A stretch of 5,918 bases of DNA from Clostridia bacterium (GTDB taxonomy: Bacteria; Bacillota; Clostridia; Christensenellales; Aristaeellaceae), in assembly GCA_024404395.1 (NCBI GenBank), contig JAKSPZ010000071.1, positions 1 through 5,918 of the forward strand. The letters are read 5' to 3'. The stretch's first letter is position 1. The number at the start of each line of letters is the position of its first letter. This document shows positions 5,586-5,918 of this stretch, piece after piece. Both the position numbers and the translations under genes were made by a program. The notes under the pieces were generated by a model that did not search any database, was not told where the DNA came from, and saw only the letters and a list, made by a program, of their open reading frames with translations.

Positions 5586-5918
5586 TCAGTAGTATCGTTC
5601 GACGGTGTATTCGGCTTCTCTGCCGCCCGTAACGGCGGCGGTGGGATCGTAGAGCACCCACTCCCCGTCGGTGAGGATCATGTTCCAGGCGTGATAGTTG
5701 TTGTCGGCGTATCCGATGACGAAGACCGTGGGGATGCCCTGCAGACGGAGGAGAGCGGCGGTGAGCGCCGCCAGATCCTGACAGATGCCCATGCGCTTCT
5801 TCAGACAGCCGTCGATGTCGGGCAGGGTGTTGGCGGCGACGGTCACCGCCTTCACGTAGTCGTAGACGCGATTGCGGGCGATGTAGTCCTGCCCCGCGCC
5901 GATCTTCGCTTTATCGGT
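5586..5918 (-). CDS. Transglutaminase-like protein, C-terminal part (5' end beyond the window)
   Basis: The frame is open to the right edge, so the visible 110 residues are the C-terminal part of a longer protein. The GTG at 5855 is therefore not taken as the start, since sequence upstream of it (including ARNRVYDYVKAV) also fits the fold. The transglutaminase core triad is present: Cys in KRMGICQDLA (visible residue 46), His in NYHAWNM (76) and Asp in LYDPTAA (91), with GIPTVFVIGYA between. Bacterial members of this superfamily are mostly cysteine proteases or cross-linking enzymes and are often exported; whether this one is exported cannot be judged because its N-terminus is missing. It ends in Tyr-Tyr before a TGA-TAA double stop, 15 bases before the GspF-like gene, so it is probably the next gene up in the same operon. 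A role in processing or cross-linking the surface assembly is only inference. Confidence 0.9.
   Translation of the reverse strand, partial: TDKAKIGAGQDYIARNRVYDYVKAVTVAANTLPDIDGCLKKRMGICQDLAALTAALLRLQGIPTVFVIGYADNNYHAWNMILTDGEWVLYDPTAAVTGGREAEYTVERYY

Noticed and set aside
5586..5855. GTG at 5855 as the start of the transglutaminase-like gene
   Set aside because: The frame remains open upstream to the window edge and the added residues fit the start of a transglutaminase core. A start here would give a truncated fold.

Overview
The window is GC-rich, tightly packed bacterial DNA with every supported gene on the minus strand, so it reads right to left. Purine-rich Shine-Dalgarno sites, 1-4 base gene overlaps, an acetyl-CoA-type MetA, a DUF4860-like protein, a reduced type II secretion/type IV pilus-like gene set and a consensus TTGACA/TATAAT promoter together suggest a high-GC Firmicute of the Clostridia, perhaps Oscillospirales. 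That placement is inference; no rRNA or other taxonomic marker is present.

Positions 5918-2955 hold a pilus/secretion-like operon that begins beyond the right edge. In transcription order it has the C-terminal part of a transglutaminase-like protein with an intact Cys-His-Asp triad, a GspF/PilC-type inner-membrane platform protein, and four small proteins that each have one N-terminal membrane helix (110, 155, 119 and 131 aa). The four resemble minor pseudopilins but mostly lack the standard prepilin peptidase motif. They are joined by stop/start overlaps, which implies translational coupling. No ATPase, prepilin peptidase or canonical major pilin lies in the window.

Positions 2940-625 hold two apparently unrelated genes that continue the same reading direction with almost no spacing. 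The first is metA (homoserine O-acyltransferase, predicted acetyl-CoA-specific from Glu111), in which the catalytic Glu237 is replaced by Ala. The second is a polytopic MOP/Wzx-like polysaccharide flippase whose ATG directly follows the metA stop codon. No separate promoter is visible for either.

Positions 624-1 are a separate unit. An AT-rich 82-base spacer carries two overlapping perfect palindromes and a near-ideal extended -10 promoter. The -10 lies only 7 bases before an ATG that opens a secreted protein with three Ltp-type repeats, so the message is probably leaderless. This ORF runs off the left edge through a terminator-like hairpin. The gene was recovered by direct translation of the minus strand and is complete at its N-terminus.

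No tRNA, rRNA, CRISPR array, insertion sequence or stretch of more than 300 bases without a gene was seen.
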